Positions 36,227 to 48,221 of a stretch of 64,000 bases of DNA are shown piece after piece; position 1 is the stretch's first letter, and every line of letters begins with the position of its first letter. The notes below the pieces were generated by a model, which did not search any database, was not told the DNA's origin, and saw only the letters and a program-made list of their open reading frames with translations. The stretch lies in the NCBI GenBank assembly GCA_017979445.1, contig JADQWC010000527.1, positions 62,001 through 126,000 of the forward strand. The letters run 5' to 3'. This DNA is from Akebia trifoliata. Taxonomy: Eukaryota; Streptophyta; Magnoliopsida; Ranunculales; Lardizabalaceae. Position numbers and translations under genes: made by a program.

Positions 36227-37928
36227 TGAAAGCGCCCTCGATCCGCGGGGTGCGCGGATCCGCTTTTGACCCTTGAGGTTTGGGAGTCGCCACCTAGTTA
36301 TTACGGTCTAGGAACCGATCAATGACTCTAAACGGATAAAAACTAATCTAAAACCAAGAAAACTGAATTCGGGGATCATGTTACGGGATTGGAAGGTGTC
36401 AGGCACCAATCCCGCCTGGCCAAAGCCGATCTCTACTAAATTCCCAAGTAAATTACATTGCTAAAACCTAGATAAAAATAAATAATAAAAAAAATTACCT
36501 TTCCGATGCAAGGACTTTATTCCCTCAGATCTGACAAAAAGAGCTCCTTGTACCGTGCTCCCTCGCTTCGTTCTGTTTCCGGATTTGACTTTGGATCTCC
36601 GAGGCAAGGTATCTCCTTGTTTTTGAATCTAAACTCTTCAAGTTCGTTGAGGATTTGGGGGTGTTTTTAGAAGGCTTTTGGGTGTTTTCTAGACTAAAAT
36701 TGAAGGAGGGATGTTAGCTAAGGAGTTGGGGCTCCAAAACTAGGGTTTATGGGGGGCTAGGGGAGCTTCTAGACCTACTTCTCTTAGGGTTTATGATTTG
36801 ATACGAAAATAGGGTGTGAGCACCTCTATTTATAGATGTTTTTAAGGGTTGATTTGGATAGAGTTAGTGTTTAATTAGAAATCTTTTAATTAGAGTTGTG
36901 TTTTAGTTAGACTTATTTTAGATAGAATTGTGTTTTAATTAAAATTGTTTTAGGTAGAATTGTGTTTTAATTAAAATTATTTTAGGTAGAATTGTTTTTA
37001 AGTTAGAACTTTATTAGATAGAGTTATTATTTAATTAGATCTCTATTATGACTTTTGGTCTTATTTGATTGATTTTTAATGTTTTGACTTTAGTCTTAAT
37101 TGATTGACTTTCAATATCTTGACTTTAGTCTTGCTTAATTGACTTTAATTTTTTGGAGAAGGCCCCTCCATTATTTCTTTAATTCTTTGGACCCCCAAAT
37201 GGAGGGGTCCTTAAAGAAATATCCCACGAACCCTCAACAATTTTGCCTGAGAGTCCGATTAATCGATTTTTAGGTTCAAAATTTTAAATTAATTTCATTA
37301 ATGTTTCACTTTAATTATTTAATGTTTTATTTATTAATTTCGGAAATTTTTATCATGAAAATTGTGAAATTATCGTTTTGCCCCCAGAGAGGACTTTTCA
37401 CGTTTTAGGTCAGTTTTTAATGTTCTAGGATGTTTTAGAATCAGTTTTTCGTAAGGAATTCAATGAGAATGTTGGTTTGTGTCATTTATGAAAATTTTTA
37501 TGTGAAATGGTCGTGAACTTTATGAGGGGCATTTTCGTAATTTTGTCGAATTCTATGAAAATTGACGAAATGATTTATTTGGTTTCGATTTGTTGTTTTA
37601 TGTGTTTGAATGAGTTTTCCTAAGCGTAACGTAGGCTCTAGGATTGTTTTGAGGTTAGGGGTATTTTGGTAATTTGATAGTTTTTAGTGATTTTTATCGT
37701 GAAGCTTCTTTTTGGTTTGCAAGATGATGATTTCTATGTTTCTGGGGTCGTATTTACCTAGCGTAGCGTGGTTTTTAAGGTTTTGTTAGTTTGAGATACC
37801 TCATCCGGATTTCTGAAACACATCTGGTAACAAAATAAAGCAATGGAATACACATCCATCATTCGGAATCATTGCGATCGGGTTGACGAGTTGATTAATC
37901 AGGCGAGTGCAAAAATGGGGTGTCTACA
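36227..37928 (-). repeat. 5' LTR of the non-autonomous element (right copy)
   Basis: 1702 bp, almost identical to the left copy. Transcription on the minus strand would start just downstream of TATAAATA at 36827-36834 and run left through the primer site. Confidence 0.95.
36827..36834 (-). promoter_or_regulatory. LTR TATA box
   Basis: TATAAATA on the minus strand in the 5' LTR; the equivalent box in the other LTR is at 28986-28993. Confidence 0.6.
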
Positions 37929-40900
37929 CATACCCACTCGTCCGTACGGATATTAGCTAAGTCACCATGTTCCTGGATTTCATCCCGCAGGCCAGGATCT
38001 TTTCCGAAAAATGTGATTTCCGTGGGGGTACACCTTTTTTTGGACGAGACACGTGCCCGTTCAAATGGTCGTATCGCATCGCCCGTCTTTCGGTTTTTAA
38101 CGTAATCCACGCCCAATCGTCCATATCGAAAATGTCTAGGTTTCCCGTGCAGAAAGATTCCCAGTCCGGAATCATCTTCCTTATCGAAAAAGGCAAACAA
38201 CGGGAAGCTCCGCCCGGGCGACCGTTCCCGTTGAAAACTCAAAATTTTTGACGTTTTTTTAAACGCTCGTATCTCACTATCCGCTCAAGTGAAAAAATTC
38301 ATAGAATATACCCACTCATCCGTATGGATGTTAGCTACGTCACAATATTCCCAGATTTTGTCCCGCAGGCCGGGATCCTTTCCGAAAACCGTGATTTCCG
38401 TGGGGGTACACCTTTTTTGGGGCGGGACACGTGCGTGTTCAAATGGACGTATCTCGTCTCCCGTATTTTGGTTTTTAACGTAATCTATGCCCAATCGTCC
38501 GTATCAAAAATGACTACGTTTCTCGAGTAGAAAGATTCTCGGTTCGGACTCGTCTTCCTTGCCGAAAATGGCAAACAACCGGAAGTTCTACCCGAGAAAC
38601 TGTTCCGTCGAAAACTCAAAATTTCTGATGTTTTTTTAAACGCCCGTATCTCACTTTCCGCTCAACTCAAAAAATTCGTAGCATATACCCACTCTTCCGT
38701 TCGGATGTTAGCTAAGACACCATGTTCTTGGATTTCATCCCGCATGCCGGGATCCTTTCCGAAAAACGTGATTTTCGTGGGGTACACCATTTTTGGGGCG
38801 GGATACGTACTCGTTCAAATGGTCGTATCTCATCGCTTGTCTTTCGGTTTTTAACGTAATCCATGCCCAATCGTCCGTATAAAAAATATATACGTTTCCC
38901 GAGAAGAAATATTCCCAGTCCAGACTCGTCTTCCTTATTGAAAATGGCAAACAACGGGAAGCTCCGCCCGAGCGACCGTTCTCGTTGAAAACTCAAAATT
39001 TCTGACATTTTTTTAATCGCCCGTATCTCACCCTCCGCTCAACTCAAAAAATTCGTAGCATATACCAACTCATCCGTACGGATGTTAGCTACGTCACCAT
39101 GTTCCCAGATTTTGTCTCGCAGGCCGGGATCCTTTCCGAAAAACATGATTTTCGTGGGGGTACACCTTTTTTGGGACGGCACACGTGCACGTTCAAATGG
39201 TCGTATCTCATCGCCCGTCTTTCGGTTTTTAACGTAATCCATGCCCAATCGTCCGTATCGAAAATGCCTACGTTTTTCAAGCAGAAAGATTCCTAGTCTA
39301 GACTCTTCTTCCTTACTGAAAATGCAAACAACAGGAAGCTCCGCCCGAGCTACCGTTCCCGTCGAAAAGTTGAAATTCCTGACATTTTTTTAAACGCCCG
39401 TATCTCACCCTCCACTCAACTCGAAAAATTTGTAGCACATACCCACTCGTCCGTACGGATGTTAGCTAAGTCACCATGTTCCTGGATTTCCTCCCGCAGG
39501 ACGGAAACCTTTCCGAAAAAAGTGATTTCCGTGGGGGTACACCTTTTTTACTGCGGGACACGTGCACGTTCAAATTATCGTATCTCATCGTCCGTCTTTC
39601 AATTTTTAACGTAATCAATGCCCAATCGACCGTATCGAAAATTCCTACGTTTCCGAAGTAGAAAGATTCTCAGTCTAGACTCGTCTTCCTTGCCAAAAAT
39701 GGCAAACAACGGGAAGTTCTGCCCCGAAGACCGTTCCGTCAAAAACTCAAAATTTCTGATGTTTTTTTAAACGCCCGTATCTCACTCTCCGCTCAACTCG
39801 AAAAATTCATAGCATATACCCACTCGTCCGTACGGATGTTAGCTAAGTCACCATGTTCCCGGATTTTGTCTCGCAAGCCGGGATCCTTTCCGAAAAATAT
39901 GATTTCCGTTGGGATACACCTTTTTCGTGGCAGGACACATGCGCGTTCAAATGATCGTATCTCATCGCCCGTCTTTCAGTTTTTAATGTAATCCAAGCCC
40001 AATCGTCTGTATCGAAAATGATTATGTTTCCCAAGAGAAAGATTCTCAGTCCGGACTCGTCTTCTTTTTCGAAAATGGCAAACAACGGGAAGCTTTGCCT
40101 GGGCGACTGTTCCCTTCGAAAACTCAAAATTTTTGACGTTTTTTTAAACGCTCGTATCTCATTCTCTACTGAAGTCAAAAAATTCGTAGAATATACCCAC
40201 TCGTCCGTATGGATGTTAGCTACGTCACCATGTTCCCAGATTTTATCCCGCAGGCCGGGATCCTTTTCGAAAAATGTGATTTCTGTGGGGGTACACCTGT
40301 TTTGGGACGGGACACGTGCGTGTTCAAATGGACGTATCTCATCTCCCGTCTTTTGGTTTTTAACGTAATCCATGCCCAATCGTCCGTATCGAAAATGACT
40401 ACGTTTCCCGAGTAGAAAGATTCCCAGTCCGGACTCGTCTTCCTTGTCGAAAATTACAAATAACGGGAATCTTCGTCCGGACGACTGTTCCTGTCGAAAA
40501 CTCAAAATTTCTGACGTTTTTTTAAACCCCCGTATCTCCCTCTCCGCTCAACTAGAAAAATTCGTAGCACATACCCACTCGTCCGTACAGATGTTAGCTA
40601 CGTCACAATGTTCCCAGATTTCGTTCCACAGGCCGAGATCCTTTCTGAAAAATGTGATTACCGTGGGGGTACACCTTTTTCGGGACGGGACACATACGCG
40701 TTCAAATGGTCGTATCTCATCGCCCATCTTTCGGTTTTTAACGTAATCCATGCTCAATCGTCCGTATCAAAAATGCCTACCTTTCCCAAGTAAAAAGATT
40801 CCCGGTCTGGACTCATCTTCCTTATCGAAAATGGCAAACAAAGGGAAGCTCCGCCCAGACGATCGTTCCCGTCGAAAACTCAAAATTTCTGACGTTTTTT

Positions 40901-43900
40901 TAAACGCCCGTATCTCTCTCTCCGCTCAAGTTAAAAAATTCGTAGCACATACCTACTTGTCTGTACGGATGTTAGCTACGTCATCAGGTTCCCGGATTTC
41001 ATGTCGCAGGCCGGGATCCTTTCCGAAAAACGTGATTTCCGTGGGAGTACACCTTTTTCGGTGTGAGACACGTGCGCTTTCAAATGGTCGTATAAAAAAT
41101 GCCTACGTTTTTCAACTAGAAAGATTCCCAGTCTGGACTCGTCTTCTTTACCGAAAATGGCAAACTACGGGAAAATCTTCCCGAGCGATCGTTCCCGTAG
41201 AAAACTCGAAATTTTTGACATTTTTTTAAATGCCCGTATCTCACCCTCCGCTCAACTCGAAAAATTTGTAGCACATACCCACTCGTCCGTACGGATGTTA
41301 GCTACGTCACCATGTTCCCGGATTTCATCCCACAGGCCGGGATTATTTCCAAAAAATGTGATTTCCGTGGGGTACACATTTTTCGGGGCGGAACACGTGC
41401 GCGTTCAAATGGTCGTATATCATCTCCCGTCTTTCGATTTTTAACGTAATCAACGCCCAATCGTTCGTATCGAAAATGTATACTTTTCTTAAGAGAAAGA
41501 TTTATGGTCTGGACTCGTCTTCCTTGCCAAAAATGGCAAACAACGGGAAGCTCCGCCAGGGCGACCGTTCCTATCGAAAACTAAGAATTTCTGACTTTTT
41601 TTAAACGCCCGTATCTCACTCTTCACTCAACTCAAAAAATTTGTAGCACATACCCACTCGTCCGTACAGATGTTAGCTACGTCACCATATTCCCGGATTT
41701 CGTCCCGCAGGCCGGGATCCTTTTCGAAAAATGTGATTTTCGTGGGGGTACACCTTTTTCGGGGTGGGACACGTGCGCGTTCAAATGCTCGTATCTCATC
41801 ACCCGTCTTTCAGTTTTTAACGTAATCAATGCCCAATCGTTCGTATCGAAAATGCCTACATTTCTCGAGAGAAAGATTTCCGATCTGGACTCGTCTTCCT
41901 TGTCGAAAATGGCAAACAACGGGAAGTTACGCCCGTCTGACCGTTCCCGTCGAAAACTCGAAATTTCTGACATTTTTTTAAAACCCCGTATCTCACTCTC
42001 CGTTCAACTCGAAAAATTCGTAGCACATACCCACTCGTCCGTACGGACGTTAGCTACGTCACCATGTTCCCGGATTTCATCCCGCAGACCGGGATCCTTT
42101 CCGAAAAATGTGATTTCTATGGGGGTATACCTTTTTCGGGACGGGACACGTGTGCATTTAAATGGTCGTATCTCATCGCCCGTCTTTTGGTTTTTAACGT
42201 AATCCATGCCCAATCGTCCATATTGAAAATGCCTACATTTCCCAAGGAGAAAGATTCACGATCCGGACTCGTCTTCCTTGCCGAAAATGGCAAACAACAG
42301 GAAGCTCTGCCCGGGCGACCATTCCCGTCGAAAACTCGAAATTTCTAACGTTTTTTTAAACGCCTGTATCTTACTCTACGCTTAACTCGAAAAGTTCGTA
42401 GCACATACCCACTCATCTGTACGGATGTTGGCTACATCACCATACTCCCGGATTTCATTCCGCAGGCCGGGATCCTTTTTGAAAAATGTGATTTCCGTGG
42501 AGGTACACCTTTTTTGGGGCAGGACACATGCACATTCAAATGGTCGTATCTCATCACCCGTCTCTCAGTTTTTAACGTAATCCATGCCCAATCGTCCGTA
42601 TAAAAAATGTCTACGTTTCCTGAGCAGAAAGATTCCTGGTTCGGACTCATCTTCCTTGCCGAAAATGGCGAGTAATGGGGAGCTCCGTCCAAGCGATCGT
42701 TCTCGTCGAAAACTCAAAATTTTTGACATTTTTTTAAACGCCCGTATCTCACTGTCCGCTCAACTGGTGGATTCACAACACATACCCACTCGTCCGCACA
42801 GATATTGGCTACGTCACCATGTTCCCAGATTTCATCCCACAGGCCAGAATCATTTTCGAAAAATGTAATTTTCATGGAGGTACACCTTTTTCGGGGTAGG
42901 ACACGTGCGCGTTCAAATGATCGTATCTCATCGCCCGTCTCTCGATTTTTAACGTAATCCACGCCCAATCGTCCGTATCGAAAATGCCTACATTCCTTGA
43001 CTCAGTCCGAACTCATCTTCCTTACTGAAAATGACAAGCAATGGAGAGCTTCGCCCGAGCGACCGTTCTCATCGAAAACTCAAAATTTCTGACATTTTTT
43101 TAAACGCCCGTATCTTACTGTCCGCTAAACTGGTGGATTCGCAGCACATACCCACTCGTCTATATGGATGTTGGCTACGTCACCATACTCTTGGATTTCG
43201 TCACACAGGCTGGGATCCTTTCCGAAAAAAGTGATTTCTATGGAGGTACACCTTTTTTCGGGGTAAGACACGTGCGCGTTCAAATGGTCGTATCTCATCG
43301 TCCGTCTCTCAGTTTTTATCATAATCCATGCCCAATCGTCCGTATCAAAATTGCCTATGTTCCCCGAGTAGAAAGATTCCAAGTCCGGACTCATCTTCCT
43401 TGCCGAAAATGGCGAGCAACGGGGAGCTCCGCCCGAGCGACCATTCTCGTCGAAAACTCAAAATTTTTGACATTTTTTTAAACGCCTGTATCTCACTGTC
43501 CGCTCAACTGGTGGATTCGCAGCACATACCCATTTGTCCGTACGGATGTTGGCTACATCACCATGTTCCCAGATTTCATCCCACAAGCCAGAATCATTTC
43601 CAAAAAATGTGATTTTCATGGAGGTACACCTTTTTTTGGTAGGACACGTGTGCGTTCAAATGATCGTATCTCATCACCCGTCTCTCGGTTTTTAACGTAA
43701 TCCACGCCCAATCGTCCGTATAAAAAATGCCTACATTCCCTGACCCGGTCCGGACTCATCTTTCTTATTGAAAATGGCAAGCAACGGAGAGCTCCGCCCA
43801 AGCGACCGTGCTCATCTAAAACTCAAAATTTCTGATGTTTTTTTAAACACCCGTATCTTACTTTCTGCTCAACTGGTGGATTCGCAGCACATACCCACTC

Positions 43901-46290
43901 GTCCGTACAGATGTTGGCTACGTCACCATGTTCCCGGATTTCATCTCGCAGGCCAGAATCTTTTCCGAAAAATGTGATCTTTATGGAGGTACACCTTTTT
44001 CGGGGCAGGACACGTGCGCATTCAAATGGTTATATCTCATCGCCCGTCTCTCGGTTTTTAACGTAATCCACGCCCAATCGTTCGTATCGAAAATGTCTAC
44101 ATTCCTTGAGAGAAAGATTCCCAATCTGGACTCATCTTCCTTGCTGAAAATGGCGAGCAACGGAGAGCTCCGCCCGAGCGACCATTCTCGTCGAAAACTC
44201 AAAATTTCTGACGTTTTTTTAAACGCCCGTATCTCACTGTCCGCTCAACTGGTAGATTCGCAGCACATACCCACTCGTCCGTACGGATGTTGGCTACGAC
44301 ACCATGCTCTTGAATTTCGTTCCGCAGGCCGGGATCCTTTCCAAAAAATGTGATTTTCGTGGAGGTACACCTTTTTTAAATCTATGCCTAATCGTTTGTA
44401 TCGAAAATGCCTACATTTCTCGAGAAGAAAAATTTTCAGTCCAGACTCGTCTTCCTTCTATGAAATGAAAAACAACAGGAAACTCTGTCTGGGCACCCGT
44501 TCTTAATGAAAACTCAAATTCTTTTACGTTTTTTTAAATGTCCGTATCTCACTGTTCGCTTAATTGGTGGATTCGCAGCACATACCCACTTGTCCGTATG
44601 AATTTTGGCTATGTCACCATATTCCCGGATTTCATCCCGTAGGCCGAGATCCTTTCCGAGAAATGCGATTTCCGTAGAGGTAAACCTTTTTCGGGGCAGT
44701 ACACTTGCGCTTTCAAACGGTCATATCTCATCGTCCATCAATCGGTTTTTAACGTTATCTATGTCCAATCGTTTATATAAAAAATGCCTACGTTTCTTGA
44801 GGAGAAAGATTTATGGTCTGGACTCGTCTTCCTCACCAAAAATGGTGAGTAACGGGAAGCTCCACCCGAGCGACCATTCTCGTCGAAAACTCAAAATTTT
44901 TGACTTTTTTTAAACGCCCGTATCTCACTGTCCGCTGAACTAGTGGATTCGCAGCACATACCCACTCATCTGTACGGATGTTGGCTACTTCACCATGCTC
45001 CCAGATTTCATCCCGCAGGCCAGGTTCCTTTCCGAAAACTGTGATTTTCGTGGAGGTATACCTTTTTGGGGGCAGGACACGTGCGCGTTCAAACGGTCGT
45101 GTCTCCTCGTCTATCTCTCAGTTTTTAACATAATCTATGCCTAATCGTTTGTATCGAAAATGCCTACGTTTCCCAAGAAGAAAGATTTTTTGTCCGGACT
45201 TGTCTTCCTTCCTGCAAATGACAAACAACGGGAAACTCTGTCTAAGCACCCGTTCTTATTGAAAACTTAAATTCTTTTACATTTTTTTAAATGTTCGTAT
45301 CTCACTGTCCGCTCAATTGGTGGATTCGTACCACATACCCACTCGTCCATACGGATATTGGCTATGTCACCATGTTCTCGGATTTCATCCCGCACGTCGG
45401 GATCCTTTCCAAAAAACGTGATTTCCGTGTAGGTATACCCTTTTCGGGATAGCACACGTGCGCGTTCAAACGATCGTATCTCATCGTCCATCTATCAGTT
45501 TTTAATGTTATCTATGTCCAATCGTCTGTATCGAAAATGCCTATATTTCTCAAGAGAAAGATTTACGGTCTGGACTCGTCTTCCTCACCCGAAAATGGTG
45601 AGCAATGGGAAGCTCCGCCCGAGCGACCATTCTCGTCGAAAACTCAAAATTTTTGACTTTTTTAAACGCCCGTATCTTACTGTCCGCTGAACTGGTGGAT
45701 TCGTAGCACATACCCACTCGTCTGTACGGATGTTGGCTACGTCACCATGGTCCCGGATTTTGTCCCGCAGGCCGGGATCCTTTCTGAAAATCGTGATTTT
45801 CGTAGAGGTATACCTTTTTCAAGGCAAGACACGTGCGCATTCAAACGGTCGTGTCTCCTCGTCCGTCTCTCAGTTTTTAACGTAATCTATGCCTAATCGT
45901 TTGTATCGAAAATGCTTACGTTTTCCGAAAAGAAAGATTTTCGATCTGGACTCGTCTTCCTTCCTGTAAATGACAAACAAGGGAAACTCTGTCTGAGCAC
46001 CCGTTCTTATTGAAAACTCAAATTCTTTTACATTTTTTTAAATGTTCGTTCATCTCGTGGATTCATAGCTTATACTTACTCGTTCGTACGGATGTTTACT
46101 ACGTCTCTATGTTCTTGGATTTTCTCTGGGGGACTGGGATCCTTTATGAAAAACTTGATTTTCGTGAAGGTATCCCTTTTTCAATGTAGGATATTGATGC
46201 GTTCAAATGGTCGTATCTCGTCACTCGTTTGTTGGTTTTTATCATAACCTATGCCCAATCGTCCGTATCGAAAATACCTACATTTCTTGA
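37929..46290. repeat. 378-bp satellite array, right block
   Basis: The same family as 25157-28386 resumes exactly at the duplicated CATAC. Anchor starts: 38108, 38486, 38862, 39240, 39616, 39994, 40371, 40749, 41452, 41828, 42205, 42583, 42960, 43327, 43703, 44069, 44382, 44760, 45136, 45513, 45888, 46250. Most steps are 375-378; shorter steps mark deletions (e.g. one of about 53 bp at 41093). From about 42750 units switch to a variant with GTGGATTCGCAGCACAT and TGGAGGTACACC. Scattered frames of up to 220 codons on the minus strand (39843-40505) cross units and reflect loss of one recurrent stop, not a gene. Confidence 0.95.
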
Positions 46291-47940
46291 GAAAAAAGAT
46301 TTTCTATTCAGACTCATCTTCTTTCCCAAAAATAGTAAACAACATGGAACTCTACCCGAGCACTTGTTCACATTGAAAACTCAAAAAAATTTACGTTTTT
46401 TTAAATGCTCATACATCATTATTCGTTCATCCCGCAGATTCATAACTTATACCCACTCAAAAAAATTATGTTTTGTTAAAGTCTATATCTCCTTTACCGT
46501 TCATCCGAACGATTTATACGGTATATCCACTCATCCATACGGGCGTTAGTTTCATCTCCATGTTCCCATATTTTCTTTTTGATATTAACAGCTTTCTCGA
46601 AAAATGTGATTTTGTGAAGGTATCTCAATTTTTAGGCAGGACATCAATGCATTGAAATGGTCATATCTCATCACTTGATTCATTCATACCGTATATCTAC
46701 TTATCCATATAGTCGTTACCTACATTTTTCTGTTCCTGAATTTTATATCTGATACCTATAATCTTACAGAAAAATTGTGATTTCTATGAAGGTATCCATT
46801 TTCCAAGATAGGACGTCATTGCATTCAAATGGTCATATATCATCACTCATCTGTGAGATTTAATTGTAACTTATATTCACCCGTCCGTATCGAAAATACC
46901 TATGTTTTCGAGAAGAAAGATGTATGATCTGGATTTCCTTTTCTAAAATAGCAAACATCGGGATACTCCATGTGAGTACCCATTCTTGTCAAAAACTCAA
47001 ACTTTTTATACTTTTGGAAATGCTCATATCTCCTTGCATATTCATCCAATCGATTCATATCTTATATCCACTCATCCGTACGGAAGTTAGCTAGGTTACC
47101 ATGTTCTCAGATTTTCAGTCAGATATCCACAACTTACCCAAAAAACATGATTTCCATGAAGGTATACATTTTTTTAGGTAAGACATAGATTCTTTGAAAT
47201 GGTCATATTTCATCACTTGTCTATGGGATTTAATCATTACTTGCGTTCACTCATTCATATAGAAAATACATATGTTCCCCAAGAAAAAAGATTTTTGATG
47301 CGGATTTATCTTCCTTCCTAAAAATAGCTAACAATGGGGTATTCTACACAAGTACCCGTTCTAGACGAAAAATCAAAAAAAAGTTACGTCATTTGAAACG
47401 TTTATATCTCCTTGATCGTTCATCTGATCGATTCATACTGTATATCCACTTGTCCGTACAGTCGCTATGTTCTCGGATTTTCTATCTGAAACATACATCT
47501 TACAAAAAAATAGTGATTTTTGTGAAGGTATCCATTTTTCGAGGTAGATATCGTTGCATTTAAATGATCATATCTCATCACTCATCTATGGGATTTACTC
47601 ATAACTTACATCCACTTGTCCGTATTAAAAATATATATGTTTCCCGAGAAGAAAAATTTTCGATCTGGATTTATCTTCTTTTTTGAAAATAACAAACAAT
47701 GGGGCACTTCGCACAAGTACCCGTTCTCGTTGAAATTTTTTTATGCTTTTTGAAATGCTCATATCTCCTTGATTGTTCATCTGATCAATTCATACCGTAT
47801 ATCCATTCTACATTCTACCGATAAATTATGATTTTTATGAAGGTATTTATTTTCAAGGTAGGATATCGTTGCATTCAAATGGTCATATCTCATCATTCAT
47901 CTTTGGGATTTAATCGAAACTTATGTCTACTTGCTTGTAA
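46291..47940. repeat. Decayed right edge of the satellite array
   Basis: The same block order is still traceable (GTATATCCACTCATCC, GTGATTT...GAAGGTATCCATTTT, GCATTCAAATGGTCATAT, CATCACTCATC, CCGTATCGAAAAT), but the sequence is AT-enriched, CpG-poor and carries many deletions and half-unit fusions (e.g. about 46661-46700). Similarity fades out near 47940. Confidence 0.85.
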
Positions 47941-48221
47941 GTTAAGGACTACGTGAACATGTGGCACCTAAAAACTTGATCAATGCCACATGGATGTAGA
48001 CTTTAAAATTTTATGAATCAGATCCGGCTCCAAACAAAACTATTTTCTATAAAAACACGCAGTGTGCCAGGTAGACACTATACGGGACACCGCTCAAGAT
48101 TGGGACTCATAATAATAACTGGTGACAAGTGGGGGTACTTTATAGTCTCTCTCATTAAATAAGGCTCTCCAGTCTACACTGCATTTCTTGTCCAACCTTG
48201 ATCTCTACACAGAAGAAATTT
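47941..48221. other. Intergenic DNA
   Basis: Nothing recognisable. The flank changes composition right after the satellite edge. Confidence 0.5.

Larger units (their letters stand above)
28387..37928 (-). mobile_element. Complete non-coding LTR retrotransposon, Tat/Ogre-like, inserted in the satellite
   Basis: Two near-identical LTRs (28387-30087 and 36227-37928, about 1.7 kb) flank 6.1 kb, and CATAC is duplicated at 28382-28386 and 37929-37933. Orientation is minus: the primer site TGGCGACTCCACTGGGGAC lies next to the right LTR (36207-36225) and a polypurine tract, GCCAAAGAGGGGCATC, next to the left LTR (about 30088-30103). LTRs read TGTAGACACC...TTTCA. These signals and a tandem-repeat zone near the 3' LTR fit the Tat/Ogre branch of Ty3/gypsy. 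No gag, protease, RT, RNase H or integrase is seen in either strand, so this is a non-autonomous (LARD-like) element that would need proteins in trans. By eye the LTRs differ at only about eight positions, so the insertion is recent. Confidence 0.9.

Noticed and set aside
39843..40505. 220-codon open frame on the minus strand, crossing satellite units
   Set aside because: The same frame is normally closed once per 378-bp unit (after ...NFSS in most units) and is open here only because that stop is mutated. Similar frames appear on both strands of every unit. Because 378 is a multiple of three, frames line up from unit to unit. No known domain.
25167..46549. Dozens of 60-160 codon frames across the array
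   Set aside because: They are repeats of the same unit read in different frames; plus-strand frames share a stop at the conserved TTTTTAACGTAA block. Treated as satellite, not genes.
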